DNA of 9,474 bases from Bacillota bacterium. Its GTDB lineage: Bacteria > Bacillota > UBA4882 > UBA8346. Position numbers and translations under genes: made by a program. The notes below the pieces were generated by a model. That model saw only the letters and a program-made list of their open reading frames with translations. It did no database searches and had not been told where the DNA came from. The DNA is taken from NCBI GenBank assembly GCA_003501335.1, contig DNPQ01000308.1:1-9474 (forward strand). The letters are read 5' to 3'. Of this stretch, positions 1 through 6,561 are shown one piece after another; positions within the stretch are counted from its first letter, which is position 1, and the number at the start of each line of letters is the position of its first letter.

Positions 1-134
1 TTAAAAGGACTTTTTCAGCAGCCTCAACAGCTCCCGCTTTTTTTGTTCCAAATTACATTCAGTTTATTCTCTGCTTATGATGTTTAAATAAGTTGATGAT
101 AAAGATGACGCAGCGAAGCTGTCGGTCTATTAAC
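1..134. other. Left-edge non-coding stretch
   Basis: I see no gene here. Positions 7-26 (GGACTTTTTCAGCAGCCTC and neighbours) resemble sequences I associate with the ends of some insertion sequences, but no transposase and no matching inverted copy is visible, so this is only an impression. Positions 30-46 (GCTCCCGCTTTTTTT) look like the 3' half of an intrinsic terminator without the matching 5' arm. The rest is AT-rich sequence just beyond the premature end of the broken flavodoxin-like gene on the minus strand, and may include its decayed C-terminal codons. Confidence 0.35.
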
Positions 135-600
135 TTATCCCTTCAGGTCAGGTACTTTGCAGGTCATTACGCCGCTATCCTTCCAACCCAGGAATTCAGC
201 AATGAGTTGATAGGACTCCACAATACCTTCGAATTTAATTTTATCTTTCACATCTCCGCTGACTAGAAGCGCGCATTCTTTGATCTTCCATGCCTTTTTT
301 GAAATAATATAAGAATAAAACTTATCAATCACTGCTTTCAACTGTACTGGAAACGAGAACCAGTACATTGGCGTGGCGAATACGACCATATCGGCTTGCT
401 CCAGAAGCGGTGCGAGTTCATTAAAATCGTCCGGGAACGAACAAGTGGTACCCTTTGAAACAAGTCTTACAATCGATACATCCCTTAATATTACGGGCTA
501 TTTCTTTTGTTTTGAAGTATGTACTTTTATGATACATATATATCAAGGAGATACTACCGTAAAGAAAAGTGAGAATATGGCGAAATGGAATCCGATTCAC
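135..600 (-). pseudogene. Frameshifted, truncated flavodoxin-family (NADPH-dependent FMN reductase-like) gene
   Basis: Two minus-strand reading frames together encode one flavodoxin-like protein. The upstream frame reads IKGCIDCKTCFKG (about 451-490), the conserved Cys-x2-Cys region of this family. It then runs into a stop after VPGRF. Dropping one G in the GGG at about 453-455 restores CFKGTTCSFPDDFNELAP. This continues into the frame that encodes DMVVFATPMYWFSFPVQLKAVIDKF, the conserved ATPxYW...QLKAxIDR flavin-binding and dimer region, and KFEGIVESYQLIAEFLGWKDSGV. The N-terminal phosphate-binding segment (expected GSPRKNGNT) is reduced to FLYGS and about 15 residues appear to be missing. 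The C-terminus stops at VPDLKG, roughly 15-20 residues short of relatives. A frameshift plus both eroded ends indicates a pseudogene, although the single G could be a sequencing error. Relatives are soluble FMN-dependent redox proteins. The gene is divergent from the regulator at 785. Confidence 0.8.
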
Positions 601-692
601 TTCAAAGAATAGAGCCGTTTCGCTGTCTACATTCCTCTTGTACTCCCCGTAATCCTCATAACTTCCTTTGATCAAAATGTTGGAAAAAACGA

Positions 693-721
693 TTGACAAA
701 ATTATTAAAAGGGTGTTAAAT
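693..721 (+). promoter_or_regulatory. Sigma-A-type promoter of the SorC regulator gene
   Basis: TTGACA at 693-698 is a perfect -35 match. A 17-nt spacer follows, then TTAAAT at 716-721 (4 of 6 to TATAAT). Initiation would be expected near 728, leaving a leader of about 57 nt that contains the palindrome at 739-755. No other good promoter is seen before the regulator at 785, so this probably drives that gene and possibly the whole cluster. Assigned by eye from the consensus only. Confidence 0.6.
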
Positions 722-738
722 GTCAATAACAAATAAAA

Positions 739-755
739 GTAACAAATTATGTTAC
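739..755. promoter_or_regulatory. Candidate operator palindrome in the regulator leader
   Basis: GTAACA and TGTTAC form perfect 6-bp arms around a 5-nt AT centre (AATTA), just downstream of the predicted transcription start and upstream of the start codon at 785. The direct repeat AATAACAA flanks it at 725-732 and 757-764. SorC/DeoR-type regulators commonly bind palindromes near their own promoters, so an autoregulatory operator that blocks elongation or initiation is a reasonable inference. The site is too weak as an RNA hairpin and lacks a T-tract, so it is not a terminator. Confidence 0.5.
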
Positions 756-784
756 AAATAACAATATAAAAAGGTCGGGAATTT

Positions 785-1741
785 ATGGATTTTTTAGTAC
801 AGGTTGTCCATTTGTATTATCAGCGCAATATGACTCAAGACGAAATTGCTAAACGACTTGGTGTTTCTAAAATGACAGTTTCAAGAGCATTGAAAACTGC
901 TGAAACCCAGAAATTGGTAGAAATAAAAATAAACTTACCAATCATGAATCACCAAGAATTAGAGAAAAGACTCATACAAAGGTTAAATTTAAATGAGGTA
1001 TTTGTAACCTGTCCTCCGGTATTACAAACAAAGGCGGACAGACTAAAAGGGGAGCTTTTATTAGATTTTATCGGAAAATCTACAGCATTATTTATTGACC
1101 ATTTACTACAGGATAGTATTACGATAGGGATTGCGCAAGGGAAAACTATTGGATATATCGCTAGAAATTTATCAGCAAAAAAACTTAATAACGCCAAGGT
1201 CGTACAGATCCTGGGGGGGCTTAATACCAGTTCAAGTTATAATCCATATGATTTGCTTCAATTAGTGAGTAGTAAACTGGGAGCGGAAGGCACTTATATG
1301 TCTGGCCAAGCATTTGTTATAAACGAAATGGCTCAAAAAGTAATAATGGCGGAAAACCTGCACTCGGGAATCGGTAATCTTTGGGCGAAATGCGACTTTT
1401 GCCTTGCAGCTCTTGGGAGTTGTTCAAATAATGGAGCTTATGTGACCTCGGGATTATTAAATGATGATGACCTACAGGAAGTTGTTCAACGAGGAGCCGT
1501 CGGTGATATTGTCGGGCATTTCTATAATCAAGACGGTAATTTTGTGACCAGCATTTTACATAAAAGAGTAAATTCAATACCAATTGAAGATTTGCGAAAA
1601 GTTAAACAAATTATTGTTACCGCAAGTGGTTCAGAGAAAATAAAACCTATTATTGGAGCTGCAAGAACTGGATTACCAATTACTTTGATAACAGATCAAC
1701 ATACTGCCGAGGGAATTCTTGAGGAATTGGGGGGCAAGTAA
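785..1741 (+). CDS. SorC/DeoR-family sugar-binding transcriptional regulator
   Basis: The 318-residue protein has the size and layout of the SorC family. Residues 1-50 hold a winged helix-turn-helix: the stretch LYYQRNMTQDEIAKRLGVSK followed by MTVSRALKTA is the classic LYY...TQ.EIA..LG.S..TVSR.L pattern. Residues 60-315 form the sugar-phosphate isomerase-like effector domain (PF04198), with GIAQGKTIG near 118, VVQILGGL near 140, a SGI.....CD....ALGS region near 195-213, GAVGDIVGHFY near 238-248, and the C-terminal IGAARTGLPITLITDQHTA. Relatives act in the cytoplasm as repressors or activators relieved or triggered by a phosphorylated sugar or polyol. ATG 785 is preceded by a modest AAGG at 771-774, and in-frame alternatives upstream are blocked by stops. 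The importer operon begins 107 nt downstream in the same direction, so it is the likely target, along with the gene itself. A run of seven G residues lies at 1213-1219. The specific effector cannot be inferred. Confidence 0.93.
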   Translation: MDFLVQVVHLYYQRNMTQDEIAKRLGVSKMTVSRALKTAETQKLVEIKINLPIMNHQELEKRLIQRLNLNEVFVTCPPVLQTKADRLKGELLLDFIGKSTALFIDHLLQDSITIGIAQGKTIGYIARNLSAKKLNNAKVVQILGGLNTSSSYNPYDLLQLVSSKLGAEGTYMSGQAFVINEMAQKVIMAENLHSGIGNLWAKCDFCLAALGSCSNNGAYVTSGLLNDDDLQEVVQRGAVGDIVGHFYNQDGNFVTSILHKRVNSIPIEDLRKVKQIIVTASGSEKIKPIIGAARTGLPITLITDQHTAEGILEELGGK

Positions 1742-1786
1742 AACAAATGAGCAAAACTTCGTAGATCATAATAAAAAATTCTTTCA

Positions 1787-1795
1787 GAGGAGGTG
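1787..1795 (+). promoter_or_regulatory. Orphan Shine-Dalgarno-like sequence between regulator and binding-protein gene
   Basis: GAGGAGGTG is a near-perfect anti-16S match but sits 53 nt before the binding-protein ATG at 1849, which has its own ribosome site (GGGGAGGG, 1834-1841). The nearest possible starts, GTG 1796 and TTG 1811, are badly spaced, and no plausible leader peptide follows. It may be a relic, a standby ribosome site or chance. No intrinsic terminator and no convincing promoter was found in 1742-1848, so read-through from the regulator promoter is possible. Confidence 0.25.
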
Positions 1796-1800
1796 GTGCT

Positions 1801-1814
1801 TCAACAAAATTTGA
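1801..1814. promoter_or_regulatory. Candidate operator-like site upstream of the importer operon
   Basis: TCAACAAAATTTGA has inverted TCAA/TTGA arms around an AT core and carries the 10-mer ACAAAATTTG (1804-1813). The same 10-mer recurs at 4917-4926, upstream of the first cyclase gene. Both copies are in the only two sizeable intergenic gaps of the intact cluster. The regulator's own palindrome (739-755) has a related core, ACAAATTATG. This fits sites for one regulator, but AT-rich sequence makes chance matches common. Confidence 0.25.
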
Positions 1815-1848
1815 GAGTTTTAAATTTTTATAAGGGGAGGGAAAAAAG

Positions 1849-3120
1849 ATGTTAAAAAGGACTGGTTTTATTTCATTAATGCTATTGTTGCTTTTAAGTT
1901 TTTTAATTCCCGTTGGTTCGTTCGCTCAGGATAACAAACTTGTTTTTGTTGTTTCAGCAGGGGGTTCCGGTCGAACGCTAACAGCCGCTGCCCGAGAATT
2001 TGAGAAAAAGTATAATGTTAAAATTGAAGTTCTAAGTTATCCGTGGGCGGAAGCTCGTGACAAGCAAATATTAGATCTTTCATCCGGGGCTGGGTCCATT
2101 GACATTATTTCTGTCGAACATGATTGGGTGGGCTTAATGTATCATTTCTTAGTACCACTAGATGCTGATACAAAACAAAATAAAGATTTGATTCCGAGCA
2201 TTTTGGACGGATTCAGATATGCCGGCCCTAAGGAAGGAAATAAAAAGCTTTATGCAGTTCCAGCACGGATAGGTACCTGGATTCTATACTACCGGAAGGA
2301 TTTATTGCAGCAAAAGAATATTAAGGCTCCTGAAACATTCGCTGATCTGAGTGCTGATGCGAAGTCGCTCACCGACGGAAAGACATTCGGGTTAGTGATG
2401 CCTCTAAAGCAAAGTGTATTCATCGTGAGTCAATGGCTCGGTTTTCTCTGGAGTAATGGCGGAGAACTATTAGATGCAAATCGACAAAAAGTACTTTTTA
2501 CGAATAAGCGCGGAATTGAAGCAACTCAATACCTTGTAAATTTGTATCGCAATCAAAAAGTCGTCTCACCTGAAAGTATTGAGTACGAGCATGATGATCT
2601 AATTACTGCGCTTCAACAGGGAAGGGCTGCAATGGCAGTCACATATTCACCATATGTCACGGAGGTTTCAGATCCTGCCAAGTCTAAATTTGCCAATGAG
2701 TTTGCTTGGTCTTCTCATCCTTATAACCCGAAATATGCGAAAGAGGGTCATCCTCTTATTGCCGGTTGGGGAGTGGGTGTTAATAAAAGCAGTAAGAATA
2801 TTAAGTTAGCTAAACAGTTTGTTCAATTTGTCGGGAGCAGTGATATTCAACTGATGTTGGCTTTAAATAATCAAAACGACCCGACTGTGGCTTCGGTTTA
2901 TAAAAATGATAAATTTAAAAAACTTTCTCCAGCCGCAGATGCTGTATTAAAAGCTTTAGAAGGTGGAAAATGGGATCCATCTTTTCCGGAATGGCCTAGG
3001 ATTCAAGATGCTTTATCGGTTGAGCTATCGAATGCTTTTAGTGGTAAGAAGACCGTAGAAGCCGCCTTAGACGACGCTAAAAAAGATGTTGATAGTATCC
3101 TTGGCTGGAGGGAGAAATAA
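1849..3120 (+). CDS. ABC transporter family 1 substrate-binding protein (carbohydrate-type)
   Basis: This 423-residue protein is the extracytoplasmic receptor of the importer. Residues 1-26 are a signal peptide: KR, then a leucine-rich hydrophobic core, then a signal peptidase I site after SFA26. There is no lipobox cysteine, so the mature protein should be soluble. This is usual in a periplasm but unusual for monoderm Gram-positives, where such receptors are normally lipoproteins. The mature part fits SBP_bac_1 (PF01547): KLVFVVSAGGSGRTLTAAAREFEKKY near 30, the KYNVKIEVLSYPW strand, DIISVEHDW, the hinge-like YAVPARIGTWILYYRKDLL near 140, AAMAVTYSPYV near 265, and the late GWGVGVNKSSKNIKLAKQFVQF. 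ATG 1849 is chosen because of GGGGAGGG at 1834-1841 and the signal peptide. The stop overlaps the next start (TAATG). The ligand is unknown; sugars, polyols or glycosides are typical for this family. Confidence 0.93.
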   Translation: MLKRTGFISLMLLLLLSFLIPVGSFAQDNKLVFVVSAGGSGRTLTAAAREFEKKYNVKIEVLSYPWAEARDKQILDLSSGAGSIDIISVEHDWVGLMYHFLVPLDADTKQNKDLIPSILDGFRYAGPKEGNKKLYAVPARIGTWILYYRKDLLQQKNIKAPETFADLSADAKSLTDGKTFGLVMPLKQSVFIVSQWLGFLWSNGGELLDANRQKVLFTNKRGIEATQYLVNLYRNQKVVSPESIEYEHDDLITALQQGRAAMAVTYSPYVTEVSDPAKSKFANEFAWSSHPYNPKYAKEGHPLIAGWGVGVNKSSKNIKLAKQFVQFVGSSDIQLMLALNNQNDPTVASVYKNDKFKKLSPAADAVLKALEGGKWDPSFPEWPRIQDALSVELSNAFSGKKTVEAALDDAKKDVDSILGWREK

Positions 3121-4046
3121 TGTATAGTTCTAACAAGCCCGACCGACTTCGGTCGGGCTCTTTTACCTCGCAGCGATATCAAGATATCTTAATGTCCTGG
3201 GGTTTTCTTTTGCCAACGCTTTTTATATTGGCTGTAATCCTAATTTGGCCTTTATGCGTCAGTTTAAAGATGAGCTTTTTCCATTGGGAACTAGCACGAC
3301 CGGATCTTGGCCGTCCTTTTGTTTGGTTTGAAAACTATATTCAGGCTTTTACAGATGATGATGTAATCCATTCTTTAAATATCAGTGCGTTTTTCGTAAT
3401 AATTAGTTTAGCATTTGAGTTGATTTTCGGCTTTATTGCAGCGTTTCTTTTAGCGCAAAAGGTAAAGGGGATTGGGGTCTTCCGGGTACTGATTTTATTA
3501 CCCATGATGCTTCCAGATGTAGTTGTCGGGTTAATGTGGAAGCTGTTATTTGATTCTCGAAATGGAATTATCAATTATTTTTTAAGCCTACTGGGTATTC
3601 CACAACAAATATGGATGGGAGCTAATTTAGCGTTTCCTCTAATTATTATGGCTGAAGTCTGGCAGCAAACTTCTTTTTTTGCCTTAATATTGCTGGCGGG
3701 GTTACAGGCAATTCCAGAAGAATTATATGAAGCATCGAAAATTGACGGGGCAACATATTGGCAAGAATTACGATATATAACATTACCGATTTTAAAACCA
3801 GTAATGTTAGTCGCCCTCATTTTCCGGACTATGTTTACTATGCGTGTCTTCGCTCCAATATGGGTTCTTACCGGAGGAGGACCAGGTAATGCGACAAACT
3901 TACTCAGTCTTAAAATTTATCAAGAAGGGTTCTCGTATTACAATATGGGTTATGCAGCGGCATTATCATGGATTCTGCTGATTTTAACGGTTATTATCAC
4001 CTATGCTTATATTAAAGTATTGTTCGGAAAGGAGGAAAAGGCATGA
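3120..4046 (+). CDS. CUT1-type ABC importer permease, MalF/UgpA-like
   Basis: This 308-residue inner-membrane protein has about six hydrophobic helices (roughly 25-50, 88-112, 118-144, 168-195, 226-248, 276-300). The cytoplasmic coupling loop that docks on the ATPase is seen at 204-223: EASKIDGATYWQELRYITLP, the EAA...G.........I.LP motif. VLTGGGPGNATNLLSL near 249-264 is a hallmark of MalF-side CUT1 permeases. The start at 3120 overlaps the binding-protein stop (TAATG) and has GGAGGGAG at 3107-3114. An alternative ATG at 3192 (residue 25) would still give the full first helix but has no ribosome site. The hydrophilic first 24 residues include KPDRLRSGSF, which is encoded by a strong hairpin (3136-3159). 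The gene partners the next permease as a heterodimer. No ATPase gene is present nearby. Confidence 0.93.
   Translation: MYSSNKPDRLRSGSFTSQRYQDILMSWGFLLPTLFILAVILIWPLCVSLKMSFFHWELARPDLGRPFVWFENYIQAFTDDDVIHSLNISAFFVIISLAFELIFGFIAAFLLAQKVKGIGVFRVLILLPMMLPDVVVGLMWKLLFDSRNGIINYFLSLLGIPQQIWMGANLAFPLIIMAEVWQQTSFFALILLAGLQAIPEELYEASKIDGATYWQELRYITLPILKPVMLVALIFRTMFTMRVFAPIWVLTGGGPGNATNLLSLKIYQEGFSYYNMGYAAALSWILLILTVIITYAYIKVLFGKEEKA
3136..3164 (+). terminator. Terminator-like hairpin inside the start of the permease gene
   Basis: AGCCCGACCGA (3136-3146) and TCGGTCGGGCT (3149-3159) are perfect 11-bp complementary arms with a CT loop (effectively 10 pairs with a 4-nt loop), followed by CTTTT. It has the form of a rho-independent terminator in a low-GC region, yet starts only 16 nt after the permease ATG (3120) and is translated as part of that protein. 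A ribosome moving from the binding-protein stop straight into the permease start would melt it. When it forms, it could end transcription or protect the 3' end of the upstream message. Either way the binding protein would exceed the permeases, as a hairpin between malE and malF does in enteric bacteria. Structure seen; function inferred. Confidence 0.6.
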
Positions 4047-4915
4047 CCCAAAGGAAAAATCAAAGTTCACGAGCCAAGAAGATTAGGGATGAAGTTGGAA
4101 TATATGCAGCCCTAACAATATTAGCCATAATCTCTATGTTTCCGGTGTTGTGGATGGTTTTGACTAGTTTAAAAACTAGGTTGCAAACTTTTGCAATTCC
4201 GCCAGTTTGGTGGTTTAAACCAACATTTGATAATTACCGCGATGTAATTTTTGGAACTGGAGGGTTTGATTTTCCTTTTAAGTTATATTTTTGGAATTCA
4301 TTGATAGTTGGTATAACTAGTACCGTTATCTCAATGATATTGGCCACGATAGCTGCATATGCTCTGGTTCGTTTCCGATTACGATATCGAAATGCGATTG
4401 CTATGCTCATCTTAGCAGTACGAATGTTACCACCTATTGCACTTGTTGTTCCGTTGTTTATTATTTTTAAGGATTTTCACTTGTATGATACAATACCTGC
4501 CCTAGTTTTAGTTTATACTGCTCTGAGTATTCCTTTAGCGACTTGGCTAATGAGAGGTTTTTTTTCAGATCAAGGGACGATGTTGGAATTGGAAGAGTCT
4601 TCCATGGTTGATGGAACGAATCGATTAGGAGCTTTTATTAAAATTATTTTACCGCTTATTACTCCCGGATTGGCAGCTACTGCAATTTTTAGTTTTATTT
4701 TATCGTGGAATGATTTGCTAATAGCATTAGTTTTAACCGCTTCTAAAGCTGCTACTCTACCAATTGCGGCTTCACGTGTACGGGTAGAGGAAGGGATCAT
4801 GTGGGGCCAACTAGGAGCGATTGGCACCATTGTAATGATTCCGGTGGTCATCATTACGATGATAGCACAGAAGTATTTAGTACGCGGTCTTACTGCCGGA
4901 GCAGTTAAAGGATGA
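4043..4915 (+). CDS. CUT1-type ABC importer permease, MalG-like
   Basis: This 290-residue membrane protein is the second permease subunit. Hydrophobic helices lie near 20-42, 85-110, 117-142, 150-172, 207-232 and 258-278. The coupling loop is at 184-204 (EESSMVDGTNRLGAFIKIIL then P), with Ser-Ser where EAA motifs usually have Ala residues. FILSWNDLLIALVLT near 218-232 and the C-terminal QKYLVRGLTAGAVKG are typical of MalG-side CUT1 proteins. The start overlaps the previous stop (ATGA) and is preceded by GGAGG at 4031-4035, implying translational coupling and equal amounts of both permeases. The substrate path cannot be assigned. The nucleotide-binding subunit is missing from the cluster, so a shared MsmX/MsmK-type ATPase encoded elsewhere is the likely partner. 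Confidence 0.93.
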   Translation: MTQRKNQSSRAKKIRDEVGIYAALTILAIISMFPVLWMVLTSLKTRLQTFAIPPVWWFKPTFDNYRDVIFGTGGFDFPFKLYFWNSLIVGITSTVISMILATIAAYALVRFRLRYRNAIAMLILAVRMLPPIALVVPLFIIFKDFHLYDTIPALVLVYTALSIPLATWLMRGFFSDQGTMLELEESSMVDGTNRLGAFIKIILPLITPGLAATAIFSFILSWNDLLIALVLTASKAATLPIAASRVRVEEGIMWGQLGAIGTIVMIPVVIITMIAQKYLVRGLTAGAVKG

Positions 4916-4929
4916 TACAAAATTTGGTA
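4916..4929. promoter_or_regulatory. Candidate operator-like palindrome before the cyclase genes
   Basis: TACAAAATTTGGTA matches its own reverse complement at 12 of 14 positions and begins at the last bases of the permease stop region. It shares the 10-mer ACAAAATTTG with 1804-1813. It could mark separate control of the cyclase pair by the SorC protein. The remaining gap to 5018 contains TTTACA (4975-4980) and TATTAT (4997-5002) with a 16-nt spacer. That promoter would start inside the ribosome site (AAGGAG, 5005-5010) and so is doubtful. Confidence 0.25.
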
Positions 4930-5018
4930 GGACTGCTAGAAATTAATTGATATTAAAACTGGGATTTAAAACTTTTTACAAGCTGATCCAATAAAATATT
5001 ATACAAGGAGAAAAACTG

Positions 5019-6536
5019 ATGCAACGGATTTTGAATTTATCATTTTGCGCTTCATCGATGCCTGAAGGTTATGGCCGGTGGACAGTAAAACCACGTCATT
5101 GGGTCCCCAATGAATCCACCATGTTACAAGAACCGATAGGTAAAGACCGTTCTTTGGCTGACCTTTTGGCATATTATTATATCCGTTATTATAGGATTGG
5201 ACCATTTTATGGAGAAATTTTCAATCTAGGTACTTTAACTTCAAAACCATATGGAACTTATATTACGTACACAGGAAAGAATCGACATTTGGGTAACCTT
5301 CCCATTACACGTCAGTTTGGACGGGCAGTTGTAATTGACTTACAGGTAGGTGAAAGGGAGGCGGTTACCGAAACAAAATTAAAAGAAGCCGCATCAGCAA
5401 AAATCAAAAAAGGTGATATTGTGATCTTGCGGACAAACTATAGTGCTTGTCGGCCCCAACAACCCTCGCAGAAATATTTTGAGGATAGTCCAGTTTTAAG
5501 TTTTGAGGCAGCTGCTTGGCTGGTCGGGCAAAATATTAAAATGGTCACTACCGATATGCGATCGATAGAAAGCTATGGGGAAAATTCCGTCCATTCATTG
5601 TTCAATACTGCTGGGATTCCGGTAGTAGAAGACCTAGCTAATCTTAGTTTGATTAAAACTTCATCGGTTTACTTGATGGTCGGAGCCCCTCTTCCCATTT
5701 TTGGAGCTCCGGGAGGACCTGTCCGGGTCATCGCTTTTGAGGATATCAATGATCTTCAAAAGCCTTTGGACCTAACCCACCCACTCTACACTTATCCGGA
5801 ACCGGAATCCAACTCCCCTTATGCATGGGAGTTGCCTATACCCGATCGAATCGAACCCAGAGAATACCACGGTGATGCTGCTAAATGGCAGCGGATGACA
5901 CCGTTTCAAGTTGTGCAATCAGGAAAAGTCATTGGACAGGAAGCGTATTTTACATATAGTCACGGAAGTACTACTCATGTAGAAGGCCCTTATCTTGATC
6001 CCTTGGGTGAATACGGGACATCTGACGAAATTTTGCGTCGTTATAAGAGAATGCCATTCGATCGGTTGGTTGGTCCGGCGGCATTGATTGATCTCCGCGA
6101 ATATGTCGGAGCCCGACAGTTGGTTCATGTCCAGCATTTAAAAAAGAAGGCGGCTCATGTCCGTGAAGGAGATATTGCCTTCATTCGTACCGGTTTTAAT
6201 GATTGGTATTTATACGGAGGTGGAGGAGGAGAAACAACTCCCGGCTTAACCCCGGAAGCTGCCGAGTGGCTTGCAGAACGGAAGATTAGGGCTTTAGCGT
6301 TTGATATGCCTTCTATCGAAAGATCTGAGCCATTAAGTACTGTTGGTCAAATCCGATTTACATCTAACGAAAATCATTACATTATGCATAATGCTGATAT
6401 TCCTGTTGTTGACTGGGGTATTAACTTTTCTTTTCTGAGGAAAGATCGTTTTATCGCTGCGATTCTTGCCTTACCGGCAGTGAACCAACCTAGCGCAGTT
6501 CCAGCCCAGCTAATTGCCATAGAGAACTGGGATTAG
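5019..6536 (+). CDS. Double-domain cyclase-family (KynB/isatin hydrolase-like) protein, first paralog
   Basis: At 505 residues it is about twice the usual cyclase-family length (PF04199) and reads as two cyclase domains joined by a linker (about 245-285, with NSPYAWELPIPDRIEPRE). Domain 1 (about 1-240) has KGDIVILRTNYS, H192 and E204 in VH(x)11VEDLANL, and PIFGAPGGPVRVIAF. The expected proximal metal motif HxGTHxDxPxH is replaced by KPYGTYITY, with none of the His/Asp ligands. Domain 2 (about 300-505) has YSHGSTTHVEGP with H315, H320 and E322, then EGDIAFIRTGF, DMPSIE, and H453 to D465. The 12-residue spacing equals that of the distal His-Glu metal ligands in KynB. Here His-His spacing is five rather than four, Glu replaces Asp, and the last motif His is absent. 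Family members are cytoplasmic metal-dependent hydrolases of amides, lactones or cyclic imides. No signal peptide is seen. AAGGAG (5005-5010) supports this start. The substrate is unknown. Confidence 0.82.
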   Translation: MQRILNLSFCASSMPEGYGRWTVKPRHWVPNESTMLQEPIGKDRSLADLLAYYYIRYYRIGPFYGEIFNLGTLTSKPYGTYITYTGKNRHLGNLPITRQFGRAVVIDLQVGEREAVTETKLKEAASAKIKKGDIVILRTNYSACRPQQPSQKYFEDSPVLSFEAAAWLVGQNIKMVTTDMRSIESYGENSVHSLFNTAGIPVVEDLANLSLIKTSSVYLMVGAPLPIFGAPGGPVRVIAFEDINDLQKPLDLTHPLYTYPEPESNSPYAWELPIPDRIEPREYHGDAAKWQRMTPFQVVQSGKVIGQEAYFTYSHGSTTHVEGPYLDPLGEYGTSDEILRRYKRMPFDRLVGPAALIDLREYVGARQLVHVQHLKKKAAHVREGDIAFIRTGFNDWYLYGGGGGETTPGLTPEAAEWLAERKIRALAFDMPSIERSEPLSTVGQIRFTSNENHYIMHNADIPVVDWGINFSFLRKDRFIAAILALPAVNQPSAVPAQLIAIENWD

Positions 6537-6561
6537 ATTTATAATATTTAAGGAGGATATT

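Noticed and set aside
1..26. Insertion-sequence end
   Set aside because: There is only a vague resemblance at the window edge; no transposase, target duplication or second inverted repeat is visible.
373..612. Plus-strand open frame of 79 codons
   Set aside because: It lies opposite the flavodoxin-like pseudogene, shows no family resemblance and has no convincing ribosome site.
601..732. Minus-strand hydrophobic open stretch upstream of the flavodoxin remnant
   Set aside because: It overlaps the regulator promoter, resembles no family I know and has no start signal; treated as non-coding sequence or further decayed N-terminus.
3192..4046. Alternative permease start at ATG 3192, which would leave the hairpin outside the gene
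   Set aside because: It has no ribosome site, whereas ATG 3120 has GGAGGGAG and the classic TAATG overlap; kept only as a fallback.
4975..5002. TTTACA/TATTAT promoter-like pair before the first cyclase gene
   Set aside because: The spacing is acceptable, but initiation would fall around 5009, inside the AAGGAG ribosome site, leaving no usable leader.
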